Shown in pieces: positions 7,925 to 20,369 of a DNA stretch of 64,000 nucleotides. The stretch's first letter is position 1; the number at the start of each line of letters is the position of its first letter. The DNA comes from Bradyrhizobium sp. AZCC 1719 (GTDB lineage: Bacteria; Pseudomonadota; Alphaproteobacteria; Rhizobiales; Xanthobacteraceae), in the NCBI RefSeq assembly GCF_036924525.1, contig NZ_JAZHRU010000001.1, positions 4,121,001-4,185,000 of the forward strand, in the 5' to 3' direction. A program made the position numbers and the translations under genes. The notes under the pieces were generated by a model, which was given only the letters and a program-made list of their open reading frames with translations, had not been told where the DNA came from and searched no databases.

Positions 7925-7946
7925 AGGCCGCCAACTGAGGCGGCCT
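7925..7946 (-). terminator. Hairpin at the 3' end of the 73-aa minus-strand gene
   Basis: AGGCCGCC and GGCGGCCT form a perfect 8-bp stem around AACTGA. It begins at the stop codon of the minus-strand gene 7946-8167 and reads CTTC afterwards on that strand. An imperfect relative (GGCCACCAACTGGAGGCGGCC) lies at about 7864-7884, so similar stems are repeated in this spacer. Confidence 0.6.
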
Positions 7947-8167
7947 TACCTTAGGCCGATCAGCGCCACGGCTACTTCCGCGATCTTGCGAGGCTTCCTA
8001 GTGCCGGTCGCGCTGACCTCGATAACGGTGCGAGCCACCATCTCGCAAAGGGGGTCGTTACGGTCAGCCACGCTCAGCAAGTTTAGGGCGTGATTGAAGG
8101 CACTGTTCAAAAGCTCGATTTGCTCCGGCGTGTGTTGGCCGTCTTTCAACAACCGATTGATTGGCAT
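7946..8167 (-). CDS. Small helical hypothetical protein (73 aa)
   Basis: The 73-residue product starts MPINRLLKDGQHTPEQIELL and is mostly helical: NSAFNHALNLLSVADRNDPL followed by EMVARTVIEV and a C-terminal KIAEVAVALIGL helix. A GGGGGCGGG ribosome-binding stretch precedes the ATG at 8167. It resembles small conserved rhizobial proteins of unknown function found in several copies per genome. A hairpin terminator overlaps its stop. It diverges from recA. Confidence 0.65.
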   Translation of the reverse strand: MPINRLLKDGQHTPEQIELLNSAFNHALNLLSVADRNDPLCEMVARTVIEVSATGTRKPRKIAEVAVALIGLR

Positions 8168-8325
8168 TGTCCCGCCCCCAAACCGACGCAAGACCCGGCT
8201 AGTTCCGGTGAGGGAACTAGATTCCCTTTTGGGCCGGGAGTCGAATTAAATTCTTGCTATGTTCGCAGCGGAATAATTTCCTTGACCTTGCTCAAGGTTT
8301 CCATCCCGTCGCCCGGAGTGGCGAA

Positions 8326-8357
8326 TTAGGACACTCGCCAAATCAACTTAGGACACT
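8326..8357. repeat. Direct repeat TTAGGACACT with 22-bp spacing
   Basis: The 10-mer TTAGGACACT occurs at 8326-8335 and 8348-8357. The 22-bp repeat distance places both copies on the same DNA face, about two helical turns apart. This fits a dimeric regulator site, but it could equally be the remnant of a repeat or insertion-sequence end. Confidence 0.4.
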
Positions 8358-8393
8358 GGGGCTTAAATACGGGCAGTACCCCTGCGGCGAAAA

Positions 8394-8408
8394 GAACATA
8401 TTGCGAAC
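8394..8408 (+). promoter_or_regulatory. LexA SOS box of recA
   Basis: GAACATATTGCGAAC matches the alphaproteobacterial LexA operator GAAC-N7-GAAC exactly. It lies 104 bases before the recA start. A third GAAC follows at 8412-8415. LexA repression relieved by DNA damage is the expected control. Confidence 0.85.
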
Positions 8409-8512
8409 ATAGAACAAAGATGGTACAAAGATTCCTAGACGAAATCGAATCCCAAAAGCCGCTCACCGCCGTTTGTCCCGCTCGCGAATCCCCGCCATAA
8501 GGAGCACGTATT

Positions 8513-9604
<1,092 letters not shown>

Positions 9605-9646
9605 GTTTTGAGAAACGCTTCAGGGGTTAAGGCCTGAAACGTGACG

Positions 9647-9700
9647 ACGGGTGCTGCGGACGTTGAGTTGCCGACGTCCTCAGTGCCCGTTTTGTTTTGT
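9647..9700 (+). terminator. Rho-independent terminator after recA
   Basis: An imperfect stem pairs ACGGGTGCTG with CAGTGCCCGT (two G-T wobbles) and CGGACGT with ACGTCC, enclosing GAGTTGCCG. The T-rich run TTTTGTTTTGT follows directly. It lies about 40 bases after the recA stop. Confidence 0.75.
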
Positions 9701-9720
9701 CTGTATTGTCGGAGCGAGCA

Positions 9721-10707
9721 ATGAAGCCTCTGATCCTGACCGGCTGGCTGTTGCCGGACTTTCTAAAGAATGACTTCGCTGATCTCGCACTGGATTTAGC
9801 ATTTTTCGACTTCATCTGGGGACCGCAGCCCTCGCCGGATGAACTCGCAGCCCACCTCGGTCCCCGCACTGATAGCCACAGCCTCGACAGAGCCACACAC
9901 TGGTCGGACTGGGGCGGTAGCCAGTGGAAACACAGCAAAAGCAGGAAGCACCGGGATCTCAGCCTGGCCGAATTCTGCCAGCACTATGAAGCCGTCGAAC
10001 TATGGTTTGACGTGCGGCCGAAAGCGCAGCTGAAATTGATCTGGCTGCTCGATTATTTCCGCTCTTATCCGCAAACCGTTGGCAGGTTGAAGCTGCGTCT
10101 TGTCGATCTGGAGATGAGAGCGCTTGACAAATTTGGCCGGTGGGATCCGCCGGCCGTTCAGGTTACGGAAAAGGAATTGGCGACGGCGAGCGCCGCTTGG
10201 CAGGCTTGGCGATCGCCCACACCGGAAGCTTGCTTCGATTTGCTCAGCAAGGATTTGAGTGCCTTGCCGCTTCTCAAACCCGTTTTGATCGATCTGCTCG
10301 AAGAATTGCCAAGTTCGACAGGCCTTGGCGCCTCGGAAATGCGGATGCTCGAGCTGATCGGGCGGGGATACTCGCTGACGAATGCGCTCTTCCATCTCTA
10401 CCAACTGCGGCAAACGCGCATCTTCGGCGAGTGGGAATACGGCTATTTGCTGGATGGGCTTGCGCATGGCCCGCGACCGGCCGTGGCGGGCCTGGACGAG
10501 CAACTGCGCACGCTCGACCGCGAAAATTTGCGGGACCGGCACACGGCTTACCTGCGAAGCGAGCTCTCGCTGACCCAATTCGGCAGGGCTGTTCTCGCCC
10601 ACAAGGAAGACTTCAGCCGGCACAACCCGATCGACCGCTGGTGGGGTGGCACGCACCTGACCAACGATAACCTCTGGCGCTGGAATCCGGCACTGGTCGC
10701 GCCGTAG
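9721..10707 (+). CDS. DUF1835-like hypothetical protein
   Basis: The 328-residue soluble protein has an N-terminal region that resembles DUF1835 proteins in layout: an early hydrophobic strand, acidic and tryptophan-rich blocks (DFIWGPQPSPDELAAHLGPR), an aligned WLLDYFRSYP segment, and a helical C-terminal part ending HNPIDRWWGGTHLTNDNLWR. That last block is characteristic of the family, whose function is unknown. GGAGCG precedes the ATG. There is no membrane helix or signal peptide. The link to DUF1835 is by eye and moderately sure. Confidence 0.65.
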   Translation: MKPLILTGWLLPDFLKNDFADLALDLAFFDFIWGPQPSPDELAAHLGPRTDSHSLDRATHWSDWGGSQWKHSKSRKHRDLSLAEFCQHYEAVELWFDVRPKAQLKLIWLLDYFRSYPQTVGRLKLRLVDLEMRALDKFGRWDPPAVQVTEKELATASAAWQAWRSPTPEACFDLLSKDLSALPLLKPVLIDLLEELPSSTGLGASEMRMLELIGRGYSLTNALFHLYQLRQTRIFGEWEYGYLLDGLAHGPRPAVAGLDEQLRTLDRENLRDRHTAYLRSELSLTQFGRAVLAHKEDFSRHNPIDRWWGGTHLTNDNLWRWNPALVAP

Positions 10708-10717
10708 CGGCACGACT

Positions 10718-10847
10718 GTAGCAAGGATGGGTAGAGCCACCGGGTTCGGCCTTTGGCCCGCCCGATGATAAACTCCGCGAAACCCATCGCGTCTATCACC
10801 GCAGGGCGGCACGATGATGGGTTTCGCTATCGCTCCACCCACCCTAC
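10718..10847. repeat. Diverged GTAGGGTGGG-type palindromic repeat
   Basis: Ends GTAGCAAGGATGGGTAGAGC and GCTCCACCCACCCTAC are imperfect inverted copies. Inside, GCGAAACCCATC and GATGGGTTTCGC are perfect inverted copies. It fills the space between the DUF1835-like gene and the convergent gcvP, ending 5 bases from the gcvP stop. Confidence 0.65.
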
Positions 10848-10851
10848 AAAG

Positions 10852-13728
10852 CTACTCCGCAGCTTGCGCGTAATCCTCAACCGGCGGGCACGAGCACACC
10901 AGATTGCGGTCGCCATAGACGTTGTCGACTCGACCGACCGGGCTCCAATATTTGTCGGTGCGCGAGATGCCATCGGGGAAACAACCCGTGGCGCGACTAT
11001 AGGGGCGGTTCCATGCATCATCGACAATGTCGTGCACGGTGGTGTGCGGGGCGTGGCGCAAGGGCGAGGCTTCGACCTTCCAGCGGCCGATCTCGATCTC
11101 CGTGATCTCGCTTCGGATCGCGATCATGGCGTCGCAGAACCGATCCAGCTCCGCCTTCGATTCCGATTCGGTCGGCTCGATCATCAGCGTGCCCGGCACC
11201 GGAAAACTCATGGTCGGCGCGTGGAAGCCGTAGTCGATCAGGCGCTTTGCGATGTCATCGACGGTGACGCCGCTCGTCGTCTTCAGCGGCCGTGGATCGA
11301 CGATGCATTCATGCGCGATGCGTCCCTTGGCATTCTTGTAGAGCACCGGGAAATGCGGATCGAGGCGGCTGGCGATGTAGTTGGCGTTGAGGATCGCCAT
11401 TTCAGTGGCGCGCGTCAGGCCTTCGCCAGCCATCATCAGGATATAGATGTAGGAAATCGTCAGGATCGACGCCGAGCCGAACGGCGCCGCCGATACCGGG
11501 CCGATGGGATGCGGCACCGCGCCGTCGGTTGAGGGATGGCCGGGCAGATAGGGCGCAAGATGCGCTCTTACGCCGATCGGGCCCATGCCCGGGCCGCCGC
11601 CGCCATGCGGGATGCAGAAGGTCTTGTGCAGATTGAGATGCGAGACGTCGGCGCCGTAATCGCCGGGGCGGGAGAGACCGACCTGCGCGTTCATGTTGGC
11701 GCCGTCGAGATAGACCTGGCCGCCATGGCTGTGCACGATGTCGCAGATCTCCGTGATGTGCTCCTCGAACACGCCATGCGTCGAGGGATAGGTGATCATC
11801 ACGGCGGCGAGATTTTTGGAATGCTTCTCCGCCTTGGCGCGGAGATCGTCGACGTCGACGTCGCCGCGCGCGTCGCAGGCGGTCACCACCACTTCCATGC
11901 CGGCCATGTGGGCCGAGGCCGGATTGGTGCCGTGCGCGGAAGAGGGGATCAGGCACACCTTGCGGTGCGGCTCGCCACGCGCGGCATGATAGGCGCGGAT
12001 CGCGAGCAGCCCGGCATATTCGCCCTGCGCGCCGGAATTCGGCTGCAGGGAGATCGCGTCATAGCCGGTGATGTCGCACAGCCATTTTTCCAGCCGCGCA
12101 AATAGCGCGTGATAGCCGGCGGCTTGCTCGCGCGGCGCGAACGGATGGAGCGAGCCGAATTCGGGCCAGGTCAGCGGGATCATTTCCGTGGTCGCGTTCA
12201 GCTTCATGGTGCAGGAGCCGAGCGGGATCATGGCGCGGTCGAGCGCGAGGTCGCGATCGCCGAGCTTGCGCATGTAGCGCAGCAGCTCGGTCTCGGAGCG
12301 GTGCGTGTGGAACACGGGATGGACGAGGAAGGCGCTGTCGCGCTTCAGTTCGGCGGGCAACGTTTCGCGCGCGCCCAGCTCGACATCCGCATAGGACAGC
12401 GTGCCGCCGAAGGCGCGCCACACCGCTTCGACGATCGCAGGCGTGGTCGTTTCGTCGACGGCAATGCCGAGCGTGCCGTCACCGATGCGCAGGTTGATCT
12501 TCTCGGCGAGCGCGCGGGCAATGATTTCACTCTGCTTCGCGCCAGCCGCGACGGTGATGGTGTCGAAGAACGCCGGCGACGCCGACGCATAGCCGAGCTT
12601 GGCCAGTCCCGCCGCCAGCACCACCGCGCGGCGGTGCACCGTGCGCGCGATATGCGTCAGCCCCTCGGGGCCGTGATAGACCGCGTACATCGAGGCGATC
12701 ACCGCCAGCAGCACCTGCGCGGTGCAGATGTTGGAGGTCGCCTTCTCGCGGCGGATATGCTGCTCGCGGGTCTGCAGCGCCAGCCGATAGGCTGGCTGCC
12801 CCCGCGAATCCACCGACAGCCCGACGATGCGGCCGGGCAGCGAGCGTTTCAGCGCGTCGCGCACTGACATGTAGGCCGCGTGCGGACCGCCATAGCCCAT
12901 AGGCACGCCGAACCGCTGCGCCGAGCCGATGGCGATGTCAGCGCCAAGCTCGCCGGGGGAGGCGATCAGCGTCAGCGCCAGCAGATCGGCCGCGACAACG
13001 GCGAGCGCGCCCTTCGCACGCAACGCCGAGATCGCCGGCCGCAGGTCGCGCACCGCGCCCGTCGTTCCCGGATATTGCAGCAGGCCACCAAAGACATCGG
13101 CGCCTTCGAGATCGCTGACGGGATCGCCGACGATCAGATTCCAGCCCAGCGGCTCGGCACGGGTGCGCAGCACGGCGAGCGTCTGCGGATGCACTTCCGC
13201 ATCGACGAAGAACGATTTTGTTTTCACTTGCGAGGCGCGCTCGGCCAGCGCCATCGCTTCCGCCGCGGCGGTACCTTCATCGAGCAGCGAAGCGTTGGCC
13301 ACATCTAGGCCGGTGAGGTCGCAGATCATGGTCTGGAAGTTGAACAGCGCTTCCAGCCGCCCCTGGCTGATTTCCGGCTGATACGGCGTATAGGCGGTGT
13401 ACCAAGCCGGGTTCTCCAAAATATTGCGCTGGATCACCGTGGGCAAAATCGTGCCGGAATAGCCTTGGCCGATCAGCGAGGTGAACACCTGGTTCTGCGC
13501 GGCCAGCTCGCGCATGTGCGAAAGCGCCTCGGTTTCGCTCAACGCTGAACCGAGATCGAGCGGCTTCTTCTGCCGGATCGAGGAGGGCAGCGTCTGGCCG
13601 ATCAGCTCGGTGAGGCTGTTCGCGCCGACGCTCTCCAGCATCACACTGATGTCGCGGGGCGAGGGGCCGATATGCCGGCGCACGAAGTCGGTGGCGGCTG
13701 CGGCGGTGGTCTTGAGCGGCGCGTTCAT
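10852..13728 (-). CDS. gcvP: Glycine dehydrogenase (decarboxylating), P-protein
   Basis: The 958-residue protein is a full-length fused P-protein, the PLP enzyme that decarboxylates glycine and passes the aminomethyl group to lipoyl GcvH. The N-terminal half carries [13 protein letters not shown] and the [14 protein letters not shown] block. The C-terminal half holds the PLP lysine in [20 protein letters not shown] and the glycine-rich PHGGGGPG loop. It is the last gene of gcvT-gcvH-gcvP, 11 bases after gcvH, and is under the same riboswitch. No frameshift or missing motif is seen. Confidence 0.98.
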   Translation of the reverse strand: MNAPLKTTAAAATDFVRRHIGPSPRDISVMLESVGANSLTELIGQTLPSSIRQKKPLDLGSALSETEALSHMRELAAQNQVFTSLIGQGYSGTILPTVIQRNILENPAWYTAYTPYQPEISQGRLEALFNFQTMICDLTGLDVANASLLDEGTAAAEAMALAERASQVKTKSFFVDAEVHPQTLAVLRTRAEPLGWNLIVGDPVSDLEGADVFGGLLQYPGTTGAVRDLRPAISALRAKGALAVVAADLLALTLIASPGELGADIAIGSAQRFGVPMGYGGPHAAYMSVRDALKRSLPGRIVGLSVDSRGQPAYRLALQTREQHIRREKATSNICTAQVLLAVIASMYAVYHGPEGLTHIARTVHRRAVVLAAGLAKLGYASASPAFFDTITVAAGAKQSEIIARALAEKINLRIGDGTLGIAVDETTTPAIVEAVWRAFGGTLSYADVELGARETLPAELKRDSAFLVHPVFHTHRSETELLRYMRKLGDRDLALDRAMIPLGSCTMKLNATTEMIPLTWPEFGSLHPFAPREQAAGYHALFARLEKWLCDITGYDAISLQPNSGAQGEYAGLLAIRAYHAARGEPHRKVCLIPSSAHGTNPASAHMAGMEVVVTACDARGDVDVDDLRAKAEKHSKNLAAVMITYPSTHGVFEEHITEICDIVHSHGGQVYLDGANMNAQVGLSRPGDYGADVSHLNLHKTFCIPHGGGGPGMGPIGVRAHLAPYLPGHPSTDGAVPHPIGPVSAAPFGSASILTISYIYILMMAGEGLTRATEMAILNANYIASRLDPHFPVLYKNAKGRIAHECIVDPRPLKTTSGVTVDDIAKRLIDYGFHAPTMSFPVPGTLMIEPTESESKAELDRFCDAMIAIRSEITEIEIGRWKVEASPLRHAPHTTVHDIVDDAWNRPYSRATGCFPDGISRTDKYWSPVGRVDNVYGDRNLVCSCPPVEDYAQAAE

Positions 13729-13739
13729 GACGTCCTTCC

Positions 13740-14105
13740 TTAGGCCGTGTGGGCCTTGTAGGCGGCCTCATCCATCAGGCCGCCGAGTTCGCTTTTGTCC
13801 GCAATCTTCAGCTTGAAGAACCAGGCCTTGCCGCCGGCGTCGGAATTCACCAGCGCGGGTTCGGCGGCGAGCGCCTCGTTGACCTCGATCACTTCGCCCG
13901 AGATCGGCGCGTAGACGTCGGAAGCGGCTTTCACCGACTCCACGACGGCGGCGGCTTCGGCCTTCTTCAGGGCGCGGCCGACTTTCGGCAATTCGACGAA
14001 CACGACGTCGCCGAGCTGCGATTGCGCATAGTCGGTGACGCCGATGGTGGCGACATCGCCCTCGATGCGGAGCCATTCGTGGTCGGATGTGAACAGCGTC
14101 GTCAT
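13740..14105 (-). CDS. gcvH: Glycine cleavage system H-protein
   Basis: The 121-residue lipoyl carrier has the expected [20 protein letters not shown] opening and the lipoylation site ESVKAASD with lysine 59. It shuttles the aminomethyl group from GcvP to GcvT and dihydrolipoamide to the L-protein. Length and sequence are standard. It lies 27 bases after gcvT and 11 before gcvP. Confidence 0.98.
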   Translation of the reverse strand: MTTLFTSDHEWLRIEGDVATIGVTDYAQSQLGDVVFVELPKVGRALKKAEAAAVVESVKAASDVYAPISGEVIEVNEALAAEPALVNSDAGGKAWFFKLKIADKSELGGLMDEAAYKAHTA

Positions 14106-14132
14106 GAAAATTTCCCTTTGGCGTTGGCAAGT

Positions 14133-15278
14133 TCAGCGTTTGTAGGTGTTGGGAACGAAGGGCATGGCGGCGACCTGCAGCGGCAGGCGCTGGCCGCGCA
14201 CTTCGGCGAAAACCTGCGTGCCGTTTGCGGCGAGCGCGGTCGGCAGATAGCCCATCGCAACCGGCGCATTGAGGCTCGGACCAAATCCGCCCGAGGTGAC
14301 CTTGCCGACCGGCTCGCTGGAAGCGCTATCTGCGAATAGCAGCGCACCTTCGCGCACCGGCGCGCGGCCTTGCGCGCGCAAGCCGACGCGGCGGCGCGAT
14401 GCGCCTTTTTCAAACTGTGCGAGGATTTTTTCTGCGCCCGGAAAACCGCCGGCGCGGGCGCCGCCGCTGCGGCGGTTTTTTTGCACTGACCATTCCAGCG
14501 CGCCCTCGACCGGCGTCGTCGTGGTGTCGAGGTCGTGGCCGTAGAGGCAGAGCCCGGCTTCCAGCCGCAGGCTGTCGCGCGCGCCCAAGCCGATCGGCAG
14601 CACGTCCGGATTGTCCAGGAGTAGCGTCACCAGCGCCTCGGCCTGTTCGGCCGGCACCGAGATCTCAAAGCCGTCCTCGCCGGTATAGCCGGAGCGCGAG
14701 ACGAAGCAGTCGAAGCCGGCGACCTTGCGCGGCCCGGTATCCATGAACCGCATGGCGGTGACGTCTGCACCAAGTTTCGCCAGCGCCGATTCCGCCTTCG
14801 GTCCTTGCAAAGCGATCAGGCCGCGACCGGTTAGCGAATCGATGATGCAGGTCTCGGAGAGATGCGCGCGCAGATGCGCCTCGTCCTCGGCCTTGCAGGC
14901 GGCGTTGACGACCAGAAACAGGTGGTCGCCGAAATTCGCCACCATCAGATCGTCGAGAATGCCGCCGTCGCTATTGGTGAACTGGGCGTAGCGCTGCCGT
15001 CCCGGCGCAACCGCCAAGATGTCCTGCGGCACCAGCCGCTCCAGCGCCAGCGCCGCGTCTTCGACCCGGCCGGATTTTGCCCGCAGCGCAAGCTGGCCCA
15101 TGTGAGAGACGTCGAACAGGCCGGCGGCGCTTCGCGTATGCAGATGTTCCTTCAACACCCCGGCCGGGAATTGCACCGGCATCTCGTAGCCCGCGAACGG
15201 AACCATCTTGCCGCCGCGCGCCACATGGAGCGCGTGCAACGGGGTGCGTTTGAGGGAGGATTTGTCGCTTGCCAGCAT
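14133..15278 (-). CDS. gcvT: Aminomethyltransferase, T-protein
   Basis: The 381-residue T-protein transfers the methylene group to tetrahydrofolate and releases ammonia. Typical blocks are RTPLHALHVARGGKMVPFAG, AAGLFDVSHMGQ, SRSGYTGEDGFEI and LRLEAGLCLYGHD. I take ATG 15278 as the start because GAGG lies nine bases before it; ATG 15293 in the same frame would add five residues. A variable insert around residue 275 (QKNRRSGGARAGGFPGAEKI) is richer in Gly/Arg than usual but keeps the frame. It is the first gene of the operon, behind the glycine riboswitch. Confidence 0.96.
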   Translation of the reverse strand: MLASDKSSLKRTPLHALHVARGGKMVPFAGYEMPVQFPAGVLKEHLHTRSAAGLFDVSHMGQLALRAKSGRVEDAALALERLVPQDILAVAPGRQRYAQFTNSDGGILDDLMVANFGDHLFLVVNAACKAEDEAHLRAHLSETCIIDSLTGRGLIALQGPKAESALAKLGADVTAMRFMDTGPRKVAGFDCFVSRSGYTGEDGFEISVPAEQAEALVTLLLDNPDVLPIGLGARDSLRLEAGLCLYGHDLDTTTTPVEGALEWSVQKNRRSGGARAGGFPGAEKILAQFEKGASRRRVGLRAQGRAPVREGALLFADSASSEPVGKVTSGGFGPSLNAPVAMGYLPTALAANGTQVFAEVRGQRLPLQVAAMPFVPNTYKR

Positions 15279-15330
15279 CGTCAAGGCCCTCATGGGTTCC
15301 GGAGACCAGTCTCCAAAAACCCAAAGAAAG

Positions 15331-15500
15331 CCCCATCTGTCGCTGTGCCTGAGAGTATTATCCCGTCGGCGGACGCCCTGGGCGCGTGTTGCCCGGCGTC
15401 TCTTTCCAGATGCTATTTCGTCACGCGGTCCGTTTGCCTGAGAGTTTCCGGGGCGGTTGCTCCTTCGGCGCCGGCGCTTAAGCCGATCTCTCCCGACGTG
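15331..15500 (-). promoter_or_regulatory. Tandem glycine riboswitch controlling gcvTHP
   Basis: On the minus strand the leader reads CGGGAGAGATCGGC ... AACTCTCAGGCAAACGGACC, then a second module GGAAAGAGACGCC ... ATACTCTCAGGCACAGCGAC. The duplicated GGAGAG/CTCTCAGGCA pairs are the conserved core of the gcvT glycine aptamer. Two aptamers in tandem stand directly before gcvT, the standard arrangement. Glycine binding is expected to switch on expression of the cleavage operon. Confidence 0.93.
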
Positions 15501-15728
15501 ACGTCTTACAGATAAGAGGGAAACACAGCCCTGCCAAGCCTGTCAACGCAGCCGCAGCATTATCAACGGGACTTGCGTGCCCATCTTGTGTGCTGCGGCA
15601 AGCCTATGATCCGCCTGCACAGTTTCTGGACACCGCAGGCCGCCTTGTCTAAAAGCGTTCCGGGGAGCGCGGCCAGCAAAAGTGGCTCCCGGTTTTGCGT
15701 CCGGCCGCGCTCCAAAACCATAAAATTG

Positions 15729-15779
15729 GGCGCATGATCTTTTCGCCAAACCGCTTAACACTTTGGCGGATCATGCGCC
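15729..15779. repeat. GATCATGCGCC-type palindrome
   Basis: GGCGCATGATC at one end and GATCATGCGCC at the other are perfect inverted copies, with TTTTCGCCAAA and CTTTGGCG forming an inner imperfect stem. Hairpins built on this sequence are, as I recall, common between genes in Rhizobiales. It ends 54 bases before the alaS start. Confidence 0.65.
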
Positions 15780-15833
15780 GAGGTTAAAGGCTGGTTGCGG
15801 CCCATTCCGGCCCTTTTTTCCGATTGGATGAAC

Positions 15834-18506
<2,673 letters not shown>

Positions 18507-18534
18507 GGCGCAGGTAAGCCGGAACGTCTTGGCG

Positions 18535-18558
18535 ATCGCCAGCATTGTAGCTGGCGAT
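18535..18558 (+). terminator. Perfect 9-bp hairpin after alaS
   Basis: ATCGCCAGC and GCTGGCGAT pair perfectly around ATTGTA, 28 bases after the alaS stop. No T-run follows, so termination efficiency is uncertain. Confidence 0.5.
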
Positions 18559-18656
18559 AGCAATGGCTGATTGGCCAATTTGGCACAGCATTCCGGCAAA
18601 CAGCCCGATCGCTGGACTTACGCAACAGTCGACCTTGGCGTTCGAGAGGTGCCAGG

Positions 18657-19001
18657 ATGATCCGGTGGATGATAAAGCCATCGCTCTTTGCGTCGATCAT
18701 CTTTGGCGCTTCGGTCTGCGTGGCGACAGCGCAGGACGCCAAGGTTTCGGTCGAGATGATCGGTGCAGGAAGCATGAGTTGCGCTCATTGGCGATCCAAG
18801 GAAGAGCACGTGTTGGAGGGGACTGTCTGGATTCACGGTTTCTGGACCGGACTTAATTACGTCGCCGCGGCGAGTGGCCAAACACAGCCCAGAATCAACG
18901 TCTCGTCGATCGTTGCCGAAGTCGAAAAAGTGTGCGCTCGCAAGACATCACAGACCTTGGCCAGCGCCGTATGGACGACGTATCTTGGGGCCACGAGGTA
19001 G
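18657..19001 (+). CDS. Small periplasmic hypothetical protein with two cysteines
   Basis: The 114-residue product has a signal peptide ending near residue 25 (ASVCVATAQ). The mature part contains one SCAHW and one KVCARK cysteine, about 55 residues apart and probably disulfide-bonded. A WIHGFWTGLNYVAA helix lies between them and a TLASAVWTTYL helix follows. The layout resembles HdeA/Rap1a-like small periplasmic proteins, but I cannot assign a family with confidence. GTGCCAGG precedes the ATG. It is followed by another secreted protein gene in the same direction. Confidence 0.6.
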   Translation: MIRWMIKPSLFASIIFGASVCVATAQDAKVSVEMIGAGSMSCAHWRSKEEHVLEGTVWIHGFWTGLNYVAAASGQTQPRINVSSIVAEVEKVCARKTSQTLASAVWTTYLGATR

Positions 19002-19119
19002 GGCGCCGAACAGCAGTGATGCTGCGCCGCTTTCGTCATTCTGACGCGCTTGCTGGAACTCAGAGGCCCGCGAAAAGTTGGCAGTTGGCCAATTGAGCCT
19101 CGGTCCTGGAAGGCTGACG

Positions 19120-19443
19120 ATGATCCGCCCGGTATGCGCCGCCTTGGCGCTTAGCTGTCTATCTGCGCCTGTATTTGCCGAAACCTGCATTGCTTCTCGC
19201 TACGGCTACAACGGTGGCCGAACCGCATCGGGGGAGCGGATGAATCCAAATGCGATGACTGCGGCGCATCGCGCCAGACCATTCGGCTCCCATGTCACAG
19301 TCACCTCACATTCCAGCGGGCGAAGCGTCACAGTGCGGATAACTGATCGTGGTCCGTTCGTGAAGGGACGGTGCATAGACCTTTCCGCTGGCGCGGCCCG
19401 GGTGCTTGGCTTCTCCGGGACTACGACGGTCTCTCTCCGCTGA
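19120..19443 (+). CDS. RlpA-like double-psi beta-barrel protein
   Basis: The 107-residue protein has a signal peptide (MIRPVCAALALSCLSAPVFA) followed by a single RlpA-type domain: CIASRYG.YNGGRTASGERM, AMTAAHRARPFGSHVTVT, then VRITDRGPFVKGRCIDLS and an AARVLGF end. RlpA proteins cut denuded glycan strands of peptidoglycan or bind the wall. There is no SPOR domain, so it is a minimal version. The catalytic Asp in TDRGPF is present. Start ATG 19120 follows GGAAGG; an upstream frame extension to 19078 lacks sense. Confidence 0.85.
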   Translation: MIRPVCAALALSCLSAPVFAETCIASRYGYNGGRTASGERMNPNAMTAAHRARPFGSHVTVTSHSSGRSVTVRITDRGPFVKGRCIDLSAGAARVLGFSGTTTVSLR

Positions 19444-19450
19444 GGTGGAT

Positions 19451-19572
19451 GATCCGGCCGCCAGGGGAAAATTCGCGACAGCAGGCTCTCCAGTCGCTCA
19501 CTGGCAATTCGGTGTCAGCGCGCGCATAGTTGCCAGGTCGTTATACCGGATAGGTTCGTCGGTGTATGACAT
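19451..19572 (-). pseudogene. Possible frameshifted small protein gene
   Basis: From ATG 19572 the minus strand reads MSYTDEPIRYNDLATMRALT and stops after 24 codons (TGA 19498-19500). A different frame of the next bases reads IASERLESLLSRIFPWRPDH, which looks protein-like and would continue the chain. A one- or two-base indel around 19500-19515 would join them. TGGAGAGTCC precedes the ATG. The evidence is only composition and continuity, so confidence is low. Confidence 0.25.
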
Positions 19573-19626
19573 GGACTCTCCAGGTCAGCGCCGGTGATCT
19601 GCGGTTCGGACAACCGGAGTCCCGCC

Positions 19627-20301
19627 ATGTCTGTTACGGCTTCCAGCGAAACCCACCACCAACACACCTTCAATTCCGCTGAAATGGGTGCGATCGCTCA
19701 TCTCTACCGCGGCGAAGTCTACCGTTCGACGATCTGGAGAACGCGGCTCGACAACACGACCAACTGGGCGATCGTCACCATGGGCATCGCCTTGTCGACG
19801 ACCTTTTCGAGCCCGGAAGCTTCACCGCTGCCATTGCTGCTCGTTGGCCTGCTCATTGCCGTGTTTCTCGGCATGGAGGCGCGACGTTATCGCTACTTCA
19901 ATGTCTGGCGCGCCCGAGCCCGGTGGATGGAGACGAATTTCTACGCGCCGATATTCACCGGTGAAGTCCGCGACGATAGCTGGCAGGTGATACTCGGCCA
20001 CGACTACACCGCGCCCCGCCACCACATTTCATTTGTCCGCGCGGCGGGACGGCGGCTGCGTCGCAACTATGTCTGGATTATCGCCGTCCAGGTGGTTGCC
20101 TATTACGGCAAGATCGCGATTCATCCGACCCCCGCGGCAAGCCTGGCGGAATTTGTCGATCGCGCCGCGGTTGGACCGATTCCCGGTTGGATCGTTCTGA
20201 TGGTTGGCTTTGTCTACAATTTCGGCTGGCTGGCGTTTGCGCTCGGCACGATGTGGCTCGACCAACGCGAGCACAGAGGCGACAAGGTGGCGATGGGTTA
20301 G
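19627..20301 (+). CDS. DUF2270-type integral membrane protein
   Basis: The 224-residue protein has an N-terminal soluble part (AEMGAIAHLYRGEVYRSTIWRT), a pair of membrane helices at about 50-88 (WAIVTMGIALSTTF, LPLLLVGLLIAVFLGMEARR), a loop with YAPIF, and two further hydrophobic stretches near the C-terminus (VWIIAVQVVAYYGK and PGWIVLMVGFVYNFGWLAFA). The RYRYFNVWRARARWMETNFY block is typical of DUF2270 proteins, which have no known function. The start is ATG 19627; an in-frame ATG at 19594 has less support. Confidence 0.75.
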   Translation: MSVTASSETHHQHTFNSAEMGAIAHLYRGEVYRSTIWRTRLDNTTNWAIVTMGIALSTTFSSPEASPLPLLLVGLLIAVFLGMEARRYRYFNVWRARARWMETNFYAPIFTGEVRDDSWQVILGHDYTAPRHHISFVRAAGRRLRRNYVWIIAVQVVAYYGKIAIHPTPAASLAEFVDRAAVGPIPGWIVLMVGFVYNFGWLAFALGTMWLDQREHRGDKVAMG

Positions 20302-20369
20302 CGCGCCTGCCGCCCGCGGTATTGATGGAATGGGACGCATTCCATCAATCGCTCCATCGGCATCCCGGG

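Larger units (their letters stand above)
8168..8512. promoter_or_regulatory. Regulatory spacer upstream of recA
   Basis: The stretch between the divergent small gene and recA holds no gene. It carries a spaced direct repeat (8326-8357) and an SOS box (8394-8408) with an extra GAAC half-site at 8412-8415. The AT-rich segment around 8400-8440 probably contains the recA promoter. Confidence 0.6.
15279..15833. other. Divergent spacer between gcvT and alaS
   Basis: This 555-base stretch carries the glycine riboswitch on the minus strand (15331-15500), then about 230 bases with no supported gene and one GATCATGCGCC palindrome (15729-15779) near alaS. Promoters for the riboswitch leader and for alaS must lie in 15500-15830, but no unambiguous -35/-10 pair stands out. 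Confidence 0.6.

Noticed and set aside
10753..13308. Several plus-strand frames opposite gcvP
   Set aside because: All are mirror frames of a well-supported gene; products are Arg/Ala/Gly-rich without domains.
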